A stretch of DNA of 21,942 bases from Candidatus Omnitrophota bacterium (GCA_023247875.1 JAHFFQ010000003.1:1-21942); one strand, 5' to 3'; shown: positions 1 to 7,833, counted from the stretch's first letter. Numbers and translations are program-made. Notes: generated by a model from the letters alone, not told the origin.

Positions 1-2
1 TG

Positions 3-842
3 CCTAAGGATAATCCCAAAGAGCAGTTTGCTTACGCCAAATCATTTTATGACAATAAGAAGTATGAGGAGGCCAAGCGTGAATTCCGCAAGCTGCTTAA
101 GGCCTATCCTAAATCAGCAGAAGCCGCCGAGGCACAGTATTACCTTGGCCTGACCGAAGAGGAGCAGGGTAAATTATATGAAGCTTATCAGGCGTATCAG
201 ATGGTGATCGATAAATACCCTTTTTCCGAGCGTATCCAGGAGGTTATCGCACGGGAGTATAAGATCGCCGAGAAATTCATGGCAGGGGAAAAGCGTAAAG
301 CCTTAGGGTTAACCCTGCCAGTGGAGAATCCGGCGATCGAGATATTCGGCAAAGTAGTGGAAAACTCTACATACGGCCCCTTGGCTCCCAAAGCGCAGTA
401 TAAGTTAGGCCTGGTCTTAAAGGGTCTGCTGCGCTATTATGAAGCGGAGGAAGAGTTCAGCAAAGTAGTTTCGCGCTACCCGGACAGCGAATGGGCGGCC
501 GCGGCGAAATTCCAAATCGCCTCTTGCCGGGCCAGTCTCTCCAAGGGACCTGCTTATGACCAAGGGGCTGCACAGGAGGCAAAGGAGAAGTTCGAGGAGT
601 TTGTAAAAGAGCATCCCGATGCCGTGCTCTCCCTTGATGCTGAAAAGAATATCAACAGCATAAGGGAGAAGGAGGCGGAGGCCTCTTTTAATATCGCCCA
701 GTTCTATGAGAAACAAAAGGTTTTTGATTCAGCCAGGATATATTATAAGGATATAATGGATAATTACGCAGATAGCCCATGGGCTGCTCAAGCTGCGGCA
801 AGATTGCAGATAATGGAGCGTAAAAATGAAAAACAGAAATAG
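3..842 (+). CDS. bamD: BamD-like outer-membrane assembly lipoprotein (5' partial)
   Basis: The frame is open from the first bases of the window, so the true start and any lipoprotein signal lie upstream; the ATG at 201 is internal. The 279 visible residues are helical tetratricopeptide-like repeats with spaced Tyr/Ala/Pro positions such as AYPKSAEAAEAQYYLG, RYPDSEWAAAAKFQIA and NYADSPWAAQAAARLQ. The central stretch with AYDQGAAQEA and the C-terminal Tyr/Pro-Ser repeats fit the BamD/YfiO family, periplasmic lipoproteins that help fold beta-barrel proteins into the outer membrane. The stop codon lies 14 bases inside the next gene, lptE, which implies coupled translation and fits an outer-membrane biogenesis operon. 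A general TPR protein of the CpoB/YbgF kind is the main alternative. Confidence 0.8.
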   Translation, partial: PKDNPKEQFAYAKSFYDNKKYEEAKREFRKLLKAYPKSAEAAEAQYYLGLTEEEQGKLYEAYQAYQMVIDKYPFSERIQEVIAREYKIAEKFMAGEKRKALGLTLPVENPAIEIFGKVVENSTYGPLAPKAQYKLGLVLKGLLRYYEAEEEFSKVVSRYPDSEWAAAAKFQIASCRASLSKGPAYDQGAAQEAKEKFEEFVKEHPDAVLSLDAEKNINSIREKEAEASFNIAQFYEKQKVFDSARIYYKDIMDNYADSPWAAQAAARLQIMERKNEKQK

Positions 843-1416
843 GTTCGGTTTCTTGCTATCCTTAACTACTATATGCTACCTGCTGACTACTGCCTTATGC
901 GGTTGCGGCTACACCACCCGCTCCATGCTTTCCGGGAAATACCGGACAATTTACATCACCCCTTTCTTGAATAAAGTGGATATAACCCAGGAGTCCTACT
1001 CCGAGAATAAATACCGTATTTACCGGCCCATGCTTGAGACGGATATTACCAGGAGGGTGGTTAACAAATACCTTTTTGACGGGAACCTTAAGCCGGTTAA
1101 GGAAGAATTGGCTGATCTTGTGCTTAAAGGGGAGCTGGTTGAGTACCGTAAGGACCCCCTAAGCTATGATGCCAACAATACCGATGTTACCGAATACCGC
1201 ATTAATGTTTATGTTAATTTAAGCCTCTGGGACAGGAAGGAAAACAAGCTCGTCTGGGAGGAGAACCGGTTTAACGGCAACTACTCTTATTTTGTTAGGA
1301 CTTCAACGATAAATCCGGGGGATAATGTAGTCGTGGTATCTGAGAATACAGCAGTAAATAATGCGATTGAGGATCTTGCCCGCCGCATCGTCGAGCGCAC
1401 AGTTGAGCAATGGTAA
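826..1416 (+). CDS. lptE: LptE-like LPS-assembly lipoprotein
   Basis: A 196-residue protein with a basic N-terminus, a hydrophobic signal helix and a lipobox-like LCGC, so Cys27 is the likely lipidated residue. The GCGY just after the signal, followed by a basic/Tyr segment and IYITPF, is typical of LptE (RlpB), the outer-membrane lipoprotein that plugs and assists the LptD barrel in exporting lipopolysaccharide. The remainder (LVLKGELVEYRKDPLSYD, then VYVNLSLWDR) fits the small alpha/beta LptE fold. The ATG overlaps the end of the BamD-like gene and the stop is one base before holA, so the three genes are probably co-transcribed. The family is weakly conserved; the call rests on the signal, size, CGY motif and neighbours. 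Confidence 0.78.
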   Translation: MKNRNRFGFLLSLTTICYLLTTALCGCGYTTRSMLSGKYRTIYITPFLNKVDITQESYSENKYRIYRPMLETDITRRVVNKYLFDGNLKPVKEELADLVLKGELVEYRKDPLSYDANNTDVTEYRINVYVNLSLWDRKENKLVWEENRFNGNYSYFVRTSTINPGDNVVVVSENTAVNNAIEDLARRIVERTVEQW

Positions 1417-1417
1417 T

Positions 1418-2068
1418 ATGGTCTACTTACTTATCGGCCAGGATATCCAGGCCAAAGAAGCCCAGCTCCAGAAAATAAAACAGGAATTCCTTCCCAAAGA
1501 GCTGCAGGATTTTAACTCCGACACATTATACGCCAAAGAAACGACCTTAAAAGAGATCCAGGAGAGGTGCTTACGCCTTCCGCTAAAAAGCGCGATGAGA
1601 ATCATTGTCATTAAGGATGCCCAATCCCTGGATGAAGCCTCCCGGGATTTTCTTGGCGCCTATTGCAGGCAGGCACATAAAGAATTGATCCTGGTGCTGG
1701 ATTTCGAACGCTATGATTATAGGGATAGGTTTATCAGGGATATGCAGGCCTGCGCGACAATAATGCGTTTCCGGGAAACAACCAATCCCGATGCGTTTGC
1801 CCTGGCGCGTCAGATCGAATCCAGAAAGGCCGATCCTGCCCTGCGGCTGTTGAACCAGCTGTTAAATAATGGAGAGGCCCCTGAGCGTATATTAGGGGGG
1901 CTGCGTTATGCCTGGGAGAAGAATAATCTGGGGACTCAGGAGGCGCGGAGGATGCTTAAGCTGCTTTTGGCCTGCGATATAGAAATAAAAACAGGCAGGT
2001 TGAAGCCTGCCTGCGCGCTGGAAAAATTGATCGTCAGCTTATGCTGCCTTGCTCAACCGCCGCGTTAA
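1418..2068 (+). CDS. holA: DNA polymerase III delta subunit, short form
   Basis: I start the gene at ATG 1418, one base after the lptE stop, because the protein then opens with MVYLLIGQDIQAKE, matching the usual HolA start (hydrophobic strand, G-D/E-D, Lys). An upstream in-frame start at 1361 would only add out-of-frame lptE sequence. HolA is the clamp-loader subunit that opens the sliding clamp. The N-terminal AAA-like half has LPLKSAMRIIVIKDA and KELILVLDF, and the C-terminus ends in the family hallmark ACDIEIKTGRLKPACALEKL (residues 185-204). At 216 residues it is well short of the usual roughly 320-340; the missing part falls between the strand at about 95 and the C-terminal helical collar domain. 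The last 30 bases overlap the 3' end of rpsT on the other strand, a usual genomic neighbour of holA. Confidence 0.85.
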   Translation: MVYLLIGQDIQAKEAQLQKIKQEFLPKELQDFNSDTLYAKETTLKEIQERCLRLPLKSAMRIIVIKDAQSLDEASRDFLGAYCRQAHKELILVLDFERYDYRDRFIRDMQACATIMRFRETTNPDAFALARQIESRKADPALRLLNQLLNNGEAPERILGGLRYAWEKNNLGTQEARRMLKLLLACDIEIKTGRLKPACALEKLIVSLCCLAQPPR

Positions 2069-2302
2069 GCGTGATTTTCTGCGGTTAGCCGTAGCCGGGT
2101 GGATGATATTTTTTTTCGCTGCTTTGTCCAACTGCGAGAATACTTTGGCGATGAATGTTTTTGCCTCCGTGACGTTTTTCTCGGATAGCAATTCCTGGAA
2201 TTTCTTGATCGCCTTTTTAAGCTGCTGCTTGATCTTAAGGTTACGGGTATGTTTTCTTTTATTCACGCGGTTGCTTTTTAATGATGTTCTGCGCCTGGGC
2301 AT
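2039..2302 (-). CDS. rpsT: Small ribosomal subunit protein S20 (bS20)
   Basis: An 87-residue, very basic helical protein matching S20 over its full length: MPRRRTSLKS start, RKHTRNLKIKQQLKKAIKK, then the C-terminal block with Ala/Lys and IHPATANRRKSRLTRRL. S20 binds 16S rRNA early in 30S assembly. The Shine-Dalgarno sequence GGAGA sits 4 bases before the ATG on the minus strand. A strong sigma70-like promoter lies upstream at 2349-2377. The gene converges with holA and the two overlap by 30 bases at their 3' ends, so antisense pairing of the two mRNA tails is possible. Confidence 0.96.
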   Translation of the reverse strand: MPRRRTSLKSNRVNKRKHTRNLKIKQQLKKAIKKFQELLSEKNVTEAKTFIAKVFSQLDKAAKKNIIHPATANRRKSRLTRRLSKAA

Positions 2303-2348
2303 ATATTCTCCTTAGTCTTTGTGGTGAGCGATTTTCTTGATTTCAATA

Positions 2349-2377
2349 TTAATAGCATAATTAATAATCCATGTCAA
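2349..2377 (-). promoter_or_regulatory. Sigma70-like promoter of rpsT
   Basis: On the minus strand a perfect TTGACA (2372-2377) is followed by a 17-base spacer and TATTAA (2349-2354, 4 of 6 matches). Transcription would begin near 2341 and give a leader of about 40 bases with a good ribosome site for rpsT. The -35 box lies directly over the first codons of murJ, so the two divergent genes share this short control region. Confidence 0.7.
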
Positions 2378-3912
2378 CAGGCAAATATCCGTTAGGCACT
2401 CAAAATCACGCGGTAGCCCGCTCGGCCGCTGTTATTGGCCTGGCTACCCTTGCCTCGCGCATCTTGGGCTTCATCAGGGATGTGGTTATTGCCAGGTTAT
2501 TCGGGATTTACATCTACGCCCAGGCCTTTGTGATCGCTTTCCGCATACCCAATCTCTTCCGGGACTTGGTGGCCGAAGGCGCGGCAAATGCCGCTATAGT
2601 CCCGGTCTTAAGCGAATACAGCGTTAAACGCTCAAAGGAGGAGTTCTGGGAGCTGGCTAATATCCTGCTTAACCTGCTGCTGGTCATCCTCAGCGTAATA
2701 ACTATCCTGGGTATAATATTTTCCCCCCTGCTTGTGCGCCTGATCGCCCCGGGTTTTATCAGCTCACCGGAGAAGCTGGAAGCGACCATCCGCCTGAACC
2801 GGATCATCTTTCCCTATATCCTGCTTATCGGTTTGAGCGCCTACGCCACAGCCATGCTTAATTCTTTAAAGAATTTCGCTGTTTCGGCATTTGCTCCCTG
2901 CCTTTTGAATATATCCATAATTATTTTTGCTTTATTGTTTGGAGAAGGGATAAAGGGGTTGGCCAGCGGTATTCTGGCAGGAGGCCTCCTGCAGCTGGCG
3001 ATCCAGGTCCCGGTTTTATATAAAAAAGGTTTTTATCCAAAGCTTGTTTTACATTTTAATCATCCCGGCGTAATCCAGGTGGGTAAATTGATGCTGCCCA
3101 GGTTAGCCAGCTCAAGCATCTATCAGCTGAACAACTTCGTGGATTCTATCTTTGGCTCATTGGCCGCGATTGTCGGGGATGGGGGGGTGGCGGTGCTCTA
3201 TTTTTCCTATAGGCTTATCCAGTTCCCCATAGGTATTTTCAGCAATGCCCTTGCCCAGGCGATCCTGCCAACTTTTTCTACGCAGGCATTAGAGGATAAC
3301 CGGGAGAGCCTTAAAACTACCCTTTCCTGGGGCTTACGCGTGGTATTCTTTGTGATGCTGCCGATGACCGCGGTCTTTATGGTCTTAGCCGGACCCCTGG
3401 TATTTACACTTTTTGGCGGAGGCAAATTCGACCTGGACTCAGGGATGCTCACCTCCAACGCCCTCTTTTTTTACAGCATAGGTTTATGCGCTTACGCAGG
3501 CACAAAGATATTACAGTGCTGTTTTTTTGCGCTTAAGGATACGGTTACCCCGGCGAAAATCGCCTTTTTGGCGCTGATCTTGAATATTGTGTTTAATGCG
3601 GCATTGATGTTCCCGCTTAAAATAGGGGGCCTGGCCCTGGCCACGTCTATTTCAGGGATAATTTCATTTTTATTTTTATTCTTCATTCTTAAATCCAGGC
3701 TGGCTGGTTTTGGTGAGCATAAAATATTGCCGGCCTTCCTGCGCATGCTGGCGGCGGCCTTTTGCACGGCAGCGGTATGTTTTCTGGTCAATCGTGCCTT
3801 GAATCTCTGGTGGGCATTATTTTGCGGAGCGCTCTCCTATATCATCTTTTGTTATATTTTCAGGGTAAAGGAACTTAAAGAACTTGCAGCATGGATAAGC
3901 AGAAAACTTTAA
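2371..3912 (+). CDS. murJ: Lipid II flippase MurJ
   Basis: A 513-residue, strongly hydrophobic protein of the MVN/MurJ family (about 14 membrane helices), which moves the peptidoglycan precursor lipid II across the inner membrane. The N-terminus carries the family signature SRILGFIRDVVIARLFG, then RIPNLFRDLVAEGAANAAIVPV, which include the conserved arginines of the central cavity; YATAMLNSLKNFAVSAFAPC and FPIGIFSNALAQAILPTFS follow. Length is normal. I see no Shine-Dalgarno sequence before ATG 2371. A -10-like CATAAT (2356-2361) ends 9 bases before the start, so a leaderless or very short-leader mRNA is possible but weakly supported. The 3' end overlaps the UvrC-like gene by 22 bases. Confidence 0.94.
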   Translation: MSTGKYPLGTQNHAVARSAAVIGLATLASRILGFIRDVVIARLFGIYIYAQAFVIAFRIPNLFRDLVAEGAANAAIVPVLSEYSVKRSKEEFWELANILLNLLLVILSVITILGIIFSPLLVRLIAPGFISSPEKLEATIRLNRIIFPYILLIGLSAYATAMLNSLKNFAVSAFAPCLLNISIIIFALLFGEGIKGLASGILAGGLLQLAIQVPVLYKKGFYPKLVLHFNHPGVIQVGKLMLPRLASSSIYQLNNFVDSIFGSLAAIVGDGGVAVLYFSYRLIQFPIGIFSNALAQAILPTFSTQALEDNRESLKTTLSWGLRVVFFVMLPMTAVFMVLAGPLVFTLFGGGKFDLDSGMLTSNALFFYSIGLCAYAGTKILQCCFFALKDTVTPAKIAFLALILNIVFNAALMFPLKIGGLALATSISGIISFLFLFFILKSRLAGFGEHKILPAFLRMLAAAFCTAAVCFLVNRALNLWWALFCGALSYIIFCYIFRVKELKELAAWISRKL

Positions 3913-5126
3913 AAGAGAATATTTTATCCGCTCCCGACAGCCCGGGGGTTTACCTGATAAAAGATAAGGCCGGCAAGATAATCTATATCGGCAAGGCAAA
4001 GTCTTTGAAGAAACGCCTGGGCAGCTATTTGGGAGGCGGCCTTGAAGCCAAGGCTGCGGCTATGGTATCAAACGCCCTGGGTATAGAATGCAGGCTCACC
4101 CAGACAGAGGGCTTGGCACTCTTGCTTGAGGCCGCTCTTATACATAAATATGAGCCGAGATACAACGTGGCTTTGCGTGATGATAAGAGCTTCCCTTTTG
4201 TAAAGATAACCGACGAGGAATTTCCCGCTGTTTGCATGACCCGTAAAGTAGGGACCGATACCGGCCGTTATTTCGGCCCTTACACAAATGCCAAATTACT
4301 CCGCCAGGCCTTAAAAGTGGTCCGTAAATATTTTCCTTATCGCTCTTGCAAGAAGATGCCGCGCTCGCCCTGTATCTATTACAGGATAGGGCTATCTCCG
4401 GCGCCGTGCGCGGGGAAAATCAATAAAGCCGAGTACGCCAGGACTATAAAGAGCATAAGCTTGATTTTAGAAGGCAAAAGCGAGAACCTGATAAAGAAAT
4501 TAACCAAAGAGATGCATTTGGCCGCAACGCAGCGTAAGTTCGAGGAGGCAGCGGCTTTGCGGGATAAAATACTTTCTTTAAGCAGCTTAGGAGCCGAATA
4601 TCATATCCCCCAAGCAGCTTTAAGCGATTTAAAAGAGCTCCTCGGCCTTAAGCGCCTGCCTATGCGCATCGAGGGATTTGATGTCTCGAATATTTACGGT
4701 AAAGAGGCTTGCGCCTCATTGGTCTCTTTTTATGACGCCAGGCCTGATAAGGACAATTACCGCAGGTTCCGTATCAGGGCGGTAAAGGGCATTGATGACT
4801 ACGCCATGACCAGGGAAGCGGTGGCCAGGCGCTATTCCAGATTGATTAAAGAGGGCCTTCCCTTGCCGGATTTGATCCTCATTGACGGCGGAAGAGCTCA
4901 CCTGTTGGCCGGCCAAAGAGAGCTTATGAAATTGGGCCTGAAAGCCCCTCTTGTAAGTATTGCCAAAGAAGAGGAAAATATATATACTACCGCTAGGATT
5001 AAGCCTTTAAGGTTAAACCACGATACACCGGCTTTGAATTTGATCCGCAGGGTGCGTAACGAAGCGCACAGGTTTGCGCTTTCCTATCACCATATTCTGA
5101 GAAGGAAAATATTGATCGGCAGATGA
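3891..5126 (+). CDS. uvrC: Shortened UvrC-like excinuclease subunit
   Basis: UvrC makes both incisions around bulky lesions in nucleotide excision repair. This 411-residue form has the GIY-YIG nuclease domain (GVYLIKDKAGKIIYIGKAK, about 19-37), a UVR motif (KFEEAAALRDKI, about 216-227) and the RNase H-like endonuclease core, with the expected acidic and His residues present: Asp264 (EGFDVSNIYG), Asp332 (LILIDGG) and His393 (RNEAHRFAL). Normal UvrC is about 600 residues. Missing here are roughly 130 residues between the UVR motif and the Asp264 strand, and the whole C-terminal tandem helix-hairpin-helix. Of the four cysteines that bind an iron-sulfur cluster in E. coli UvrC, Cys153, Cys161 and Cys173 are kept, while the third position is Ser169. 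It starts inside murJ and its stop shares ATGA with the MGMT-like gene. Confidence 0.85.
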   Translation: MDKQKTLKENILSAPDSPGVYLIKDKAGKIIYIGKAKSLKKRLGSYLGGGLEAKAAAMVSNALGIECRLTQTEGLALLLEAALIHKYEPRYNVALRDDKSFPFVKITDEEFPAVCMTRKVGTDTGRYFGPYTNAKLLRQALKVVRKYFPYRSCKKMPRSPCIYYRIGLSPAPCAGKINKAEYARTIKSISLILEGKSENLIKKLTKEMHLAATQRKFEEAAALRDKILSLSSLGAEYHIPQAALSDLKELLGLKRLPMRIEGFDVSNIYGKEACASLVSFYDARPDKDNYRRFRIRAVKGIDDYAMTREAVARRYSRLIKEGLPLPDLILIDGGRAHLLAGQRELMKLGLKAPLVSIAKEEENIYTTARIKPLRLNHDTPALNLIRRVRNEAHRFALSYHHILRRKILIGR

Positions 5127-5401
5127 CCCCTTTCGCTAAAAAAGTTTACAAAGCTGTTTTAAGTATCCCATTGGGCCAGGCGCGCAGCTATAAGTGGGTA
5201 GCGCAGAAGGCCGGCTCACCCGGTGCCTTTCGGGCAGTGGGACAGATCTTAAAACGCAATCCTTACCCCTTGATCATCCCCTGCCACCGGGTAATAAAGA
5301 ATGATAAAGAAACAGGCGGGTATGCCTTTGGCGTAAAACAAAAAATTATTTTATTGAAGCTGGAGAAGGAACTGGCAAAATGCTTGCTTTCCAGAGGGTA
5401 A
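5123..5401 (+). CDS. MGMT-family DNA-binding domain protein with active-site Cys
   Basis: This 92-residue protein is just the C-terminal DNA-binding and active-site domain of O6-alkylguanine-DNA alkyltransferases, without the usual N-terminal domain. It has the winged-helix segment (GQARSYKWVAQKAGSPGAFRA), the conserved Arg37 that replaces the flipped-out base, and PCHRV with the acceptor Cys54, followed by GGYAFG and the helix KIILLKLE. Alkyltransferase-like (ATL) proteins have this size but usually Trp or Ala in place of the Cys; here the Cys is present, so methyl transfer is possible. ATLs mark lesions for nucleotide excision repair. The gene is coupled to the UvrC-like gene (ATGA overlap), which fits a joint role. 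Its end overlaps the PEGA-domain gene by 22 bases. Confidence 0.85.
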   Translation: MTPFAKKVYKAVLSIPLGQARSYKWVAQKAGSPGAFRAVGQILKRNPYPLIIPCHRVIKNDKETGGYAFGVKQKIILLKLEKELAKCLLSRG

Positions 5402-6318
5402 GAAGTTTTCTATTTTATTTAAGCCTGCTTATATTTTTCGCGGGGCTCCCTTTTATCCTGCTTTTTGCATTAGGGTATAAATTCGATCCGGCTACCTTTA
5501 AGCTTGTGAAAACCGGGTTGATCTATGTAAAGACCCAGCCCGATGGAGCAAGTATATATCTTAATAATAAACTTACCCCCGGCAAAAGCCCCTCCAGCAT
5601 CCAGGAGCTCCTCCCCGGGTCTTATAAGATGACGTTGGAATTAGCGCAGTATTATCCCTGGAAAGGGGAGGTCAGTGTAGAGGCAGGCAAGGTAAGCCGG
5701 CTGGACAAGATCATTCTTTTTCCTTTAACCCCGGACCTGGAGCAGCTGAATCAGGAGAAGTTTTCTTCTTTTTATCTTGATGCCGAGAGCGGCCTGATCT
5801 ATTATCTTAACCGGAAGAATGGCATTGTTTACAGGTCGAACCTTGAGGGGAGCAACTTTGAGGATATCGCCAGCCTCCCGGAAGATTTCTCAGAGATCAA
5901 GGAGTGGGGGGTTTCTCCGGATAAAACCAAGCTGTTTATTTTTTCCCCCCGCCTGATCGCCGTGATCTTTTTTGAGGGAGCGAATAATTATGAATATACG
6001 GATTCTCCCGTGTTCCTGGATTACCCGGGGGAGAGGATAATCCAGGCCTACTGGCATTCGGACAGCTACCACCTGGTAGTAATAACTAATAAGCACGTCG
6101 GGGTAATTGAATCCAGGACAGGCGCTATAGCCGTCAGCCTGGTAGAGTTGAGCAAGGAGAACACGGCATCTTATTACGATAATAAACGCGATATTCTTTA
6201 TTTCAGCGACAGCCAGCAGAGTGCCGATGGCACTATATATAATAATCTCTACAGGCTAAAGTTAAACACCGACCTCTATTTGCTGGAAAGGCTGACGGGG
6301 AAAAAGCCAAATGAATAA
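5380..6318 (+). CDS. Membrane-anchored PEGA-domain protein
   Basis: A 312-residue protein with one N-terminal membrane helix (about 10-32) followed by a PEGA domain (about 45-110): IYVKTQPDGASIYLNNK, TPGKSPSSIQELLPGSYKM and TLELAQYYPWKGEVSVEAG. PEGA domains are small extracytoplasmic beta modules seen in surface and S-layer-like proteins. The rest, about 120-305, is rich in beta strands with recurring Asp/Tyr turns (LIYYLNRKNGIVYRSN, DILYFSDS, YNNLYRLKLN) and could be a partial beta propeller. No catalytic motif is visible. AAGGAA lies about 10 bases before ATG 5380, inside the upstream gene. The 3' end overlaps the glycosyltransferase gene by 8 bases, so the two are probably made together. 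Function unknown. Confidence 0.75.
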   Translation: MLAFQRVRSFLFYLSLLIFFAGLPFILLFALGYKFDPATFKLVKTGLIYVKTQPDGASIYLNNKLTPGKSPSSIQELLPGSYKMTLELAQYYPWKGEVSVEAGKVSRLDKIILFPLTPDLEQLNQEKFSSFYLDAESGLIYYLNRKNGIVYRSNLEGSNFEDIASLPEDFSEIKEWGVSPDKTKLFIFSPRLIAVIFFEGANNYEYTDSPVFLDYPGERIIQAYWHSDSYHLVVITNKHVGVIESRTGAIAVSLVELSKENTASYYDNKRDILYFSDSQQSADGTIYNNLYRLKLNTDLYLLERLTGKKPNE

Positions 6319-7804
6319 GGCAAAGTTTTTTAAGCGTACTTTTGAGATCATCCCCGGAGGATTATCCTGGGGGATAATCCTGTCGCTTATCTTCTTGTCG
6401 GTTGTGTATCCGGTAGCCAGCGCAGTCCTTATCATCACCTTTGATTTCTATTGGATCATCCGCACGGTTTATTTAACTACGCTTTTGATTATGGCCCACC
6501 ACCGTCTCTCCAAGGAGAAGAACAAGGATTGGCTGGAGAGTTGTTTTAATCTGCCCAAAGAGAAGGATTGGAGCCACCTGTATCAATTAGTAATATTCCC
6601 GGTTTATAATGAAGGTCCTGAGGTCCTGCGGCCATCTTTAGCGGCATTGAAGGCGACGCATTATCCGAAAGAAAAGATCATCGTAGTCATGGCTTTTGAA
6701 GAGAGGAACAAGCTGGCGCATGAGAACGCCTTGATCTTGGAAAAAGAGTTTAAGCCGGGATTCGGGGCGTATTTATCCACCTTTCATCCCGACGGCTTGC
6801 CCGGAGAAAGCCGCACGAAAGGTGCTAATTCCACCTGGGCGGCTAAAGCTGCCAGGGGGTATATAGATGGCCGGAAGATCGCTTACAAAGATGTGCTTAT
6901 TTCCTGCTTTGACGCGGATACCTGCGTTGAGCCGGAGTATTTCGGATGCCTGAGCTACCATTTTCTGACCTCTGATAAACCGCATCAGGCCAGTTATCAA
7001 CCCATGCCGGTTTACAACAATAATATCTGGCAGGCCCCTTCTTTTGCCAGGCTGGTGGAGATCAGCGGTTCATTCTGCCAGATGATCGAGAGTATGCGCC
7101 TGGAGAAGTTCGTTACTTTCTCCAGCCACAGTATGAGCTTTAAGACTTTAGTTGAGATTGATTACTGGCCCGTGGATATGATCTCCGATGACTCGGTGAT
7201 CTATTGGAAGGGATTCCTGCATTATAACGGGGATTACCGCGTGGTCCCCTTGTACATTACCGTTTCCATGGATGTGGCTTACTCAAGCAATATCTGGCGA
7301 ACCACGCTTGTGCAGTATAAACAGAAGAGAAGGTGGGCCTGGGGCGTGGAGAATTTTGCTTTTGTAGCCTTGGGTTTCTTAAAGAACAGGAATATCCCTT
7401 TGACCAGAAAATTAAGAAGATTATTCCATCTTTTGGAGAGCCATGTTACCTGGGCGGTCTGGGCGGTCATCCTGGTACTTATCGGGCCGCTTCCCATACT
7501 TTTTGGCGGGGCCTTCTTTAGCTCAATGTCCATTGCTTATAACCTTCCGAAAATTACCGGCTTGTTGTTCAATTTTACCCTCTTGACCAGCATTACCTGG
7601 ATATTCTTAAGTTGGGCGATCTTGCCGCCGAGGCCCAGGGGGATCAGTTGGTTCAAGAATATAATCCTGGTTTTAGAATGGGTTTTTGTTCCATTCTTGA
7701 TACTTGTCCTTGGTTCTACTCCCGCGCTGGATGCCCAAACCCGGCTTATGTTTGCCAGATATATGGAATTTAATCCTACACTAAAAGGGAATAAAGTGTT
7801 ATAA
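6311..7804 (+). CDS. Membrane GT2 glycosyltransferase, cellulose-synthase-like
   Basis: A 497-residue protein with two N-terminal membrane helices (about 18-62), a GT-A catalytic domain (about 90-345) and several C-terminal helices (about 372-470). The domain has the D,D,D,QxxRW pattern of processive family 2 enzymes: VIFPVYNEGPEVLRPSL at the nucleotide site, DADTCVEPEYF (Asp201, Asp203) for metal and UDP, ISDDSVIYWKG (Asp293, Asp294) near the catalytic base, and QKRRW (338-342). It probably polymerises or adds a sugar at the inner membrane; neither sugar nor acceptor can be told from sequence. Translation is probably coupled to the PEGA-domain gene, as no strong ribosome site is seen. A 29-base gap follows before pilT. 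Confidence 0.87.
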   Translation: MNKAKFFKRTFEIIPGGLSWGIILSLIFLSVVYPVASAVLIITFDFYWIIRTVYLTTLLIMAHHRLSKEKNKDWLESCFNLPKEKDWSHLYQLVIFPVYNEGPEVLRPSLAALKATHYPKEKIIVVMAFEERNKLAHENALILEKEFKPGFGAYLSTFHPDGLPGESRTKGANSTWAAKAARGYIDGRKIAYKDVLISCFDADTCVEPEYFGCLSYHFLTSDKPHQASYQPMPVYNNNIWQAPSFARLVEISGSFCQMIESMRLEKFVTFSSHSMSFKTLVEIDYWPVDMISDDSVIYWKGFLHYNGDYRVVPLYITVSMDVAYSSNIWRTTLVQYKQKRRWAWGVENFAFVALGFLKNRNIPLTRKLRRLFHLLESHVTWAVWAVILVLIGPLPILFGGAFFSSMSIAYNLPKITGLLFNFTLLTSITWIFLSWAILPPRPRGISWFKNIILVLEWVFVPFLILVLGSTPALDAQTRLMFARYMEFNPTLKGNKVL

Positions 7805-7833
7805 TTAAGAAAATAATTCGCCAAGGGGGTAAG

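Noticed and set aside
201..842. ATG 201 as the start of the first gene
   Set aside because: The same frame is open to the window edge and encodes further TPR-like repeats, so the gene begins upstream.
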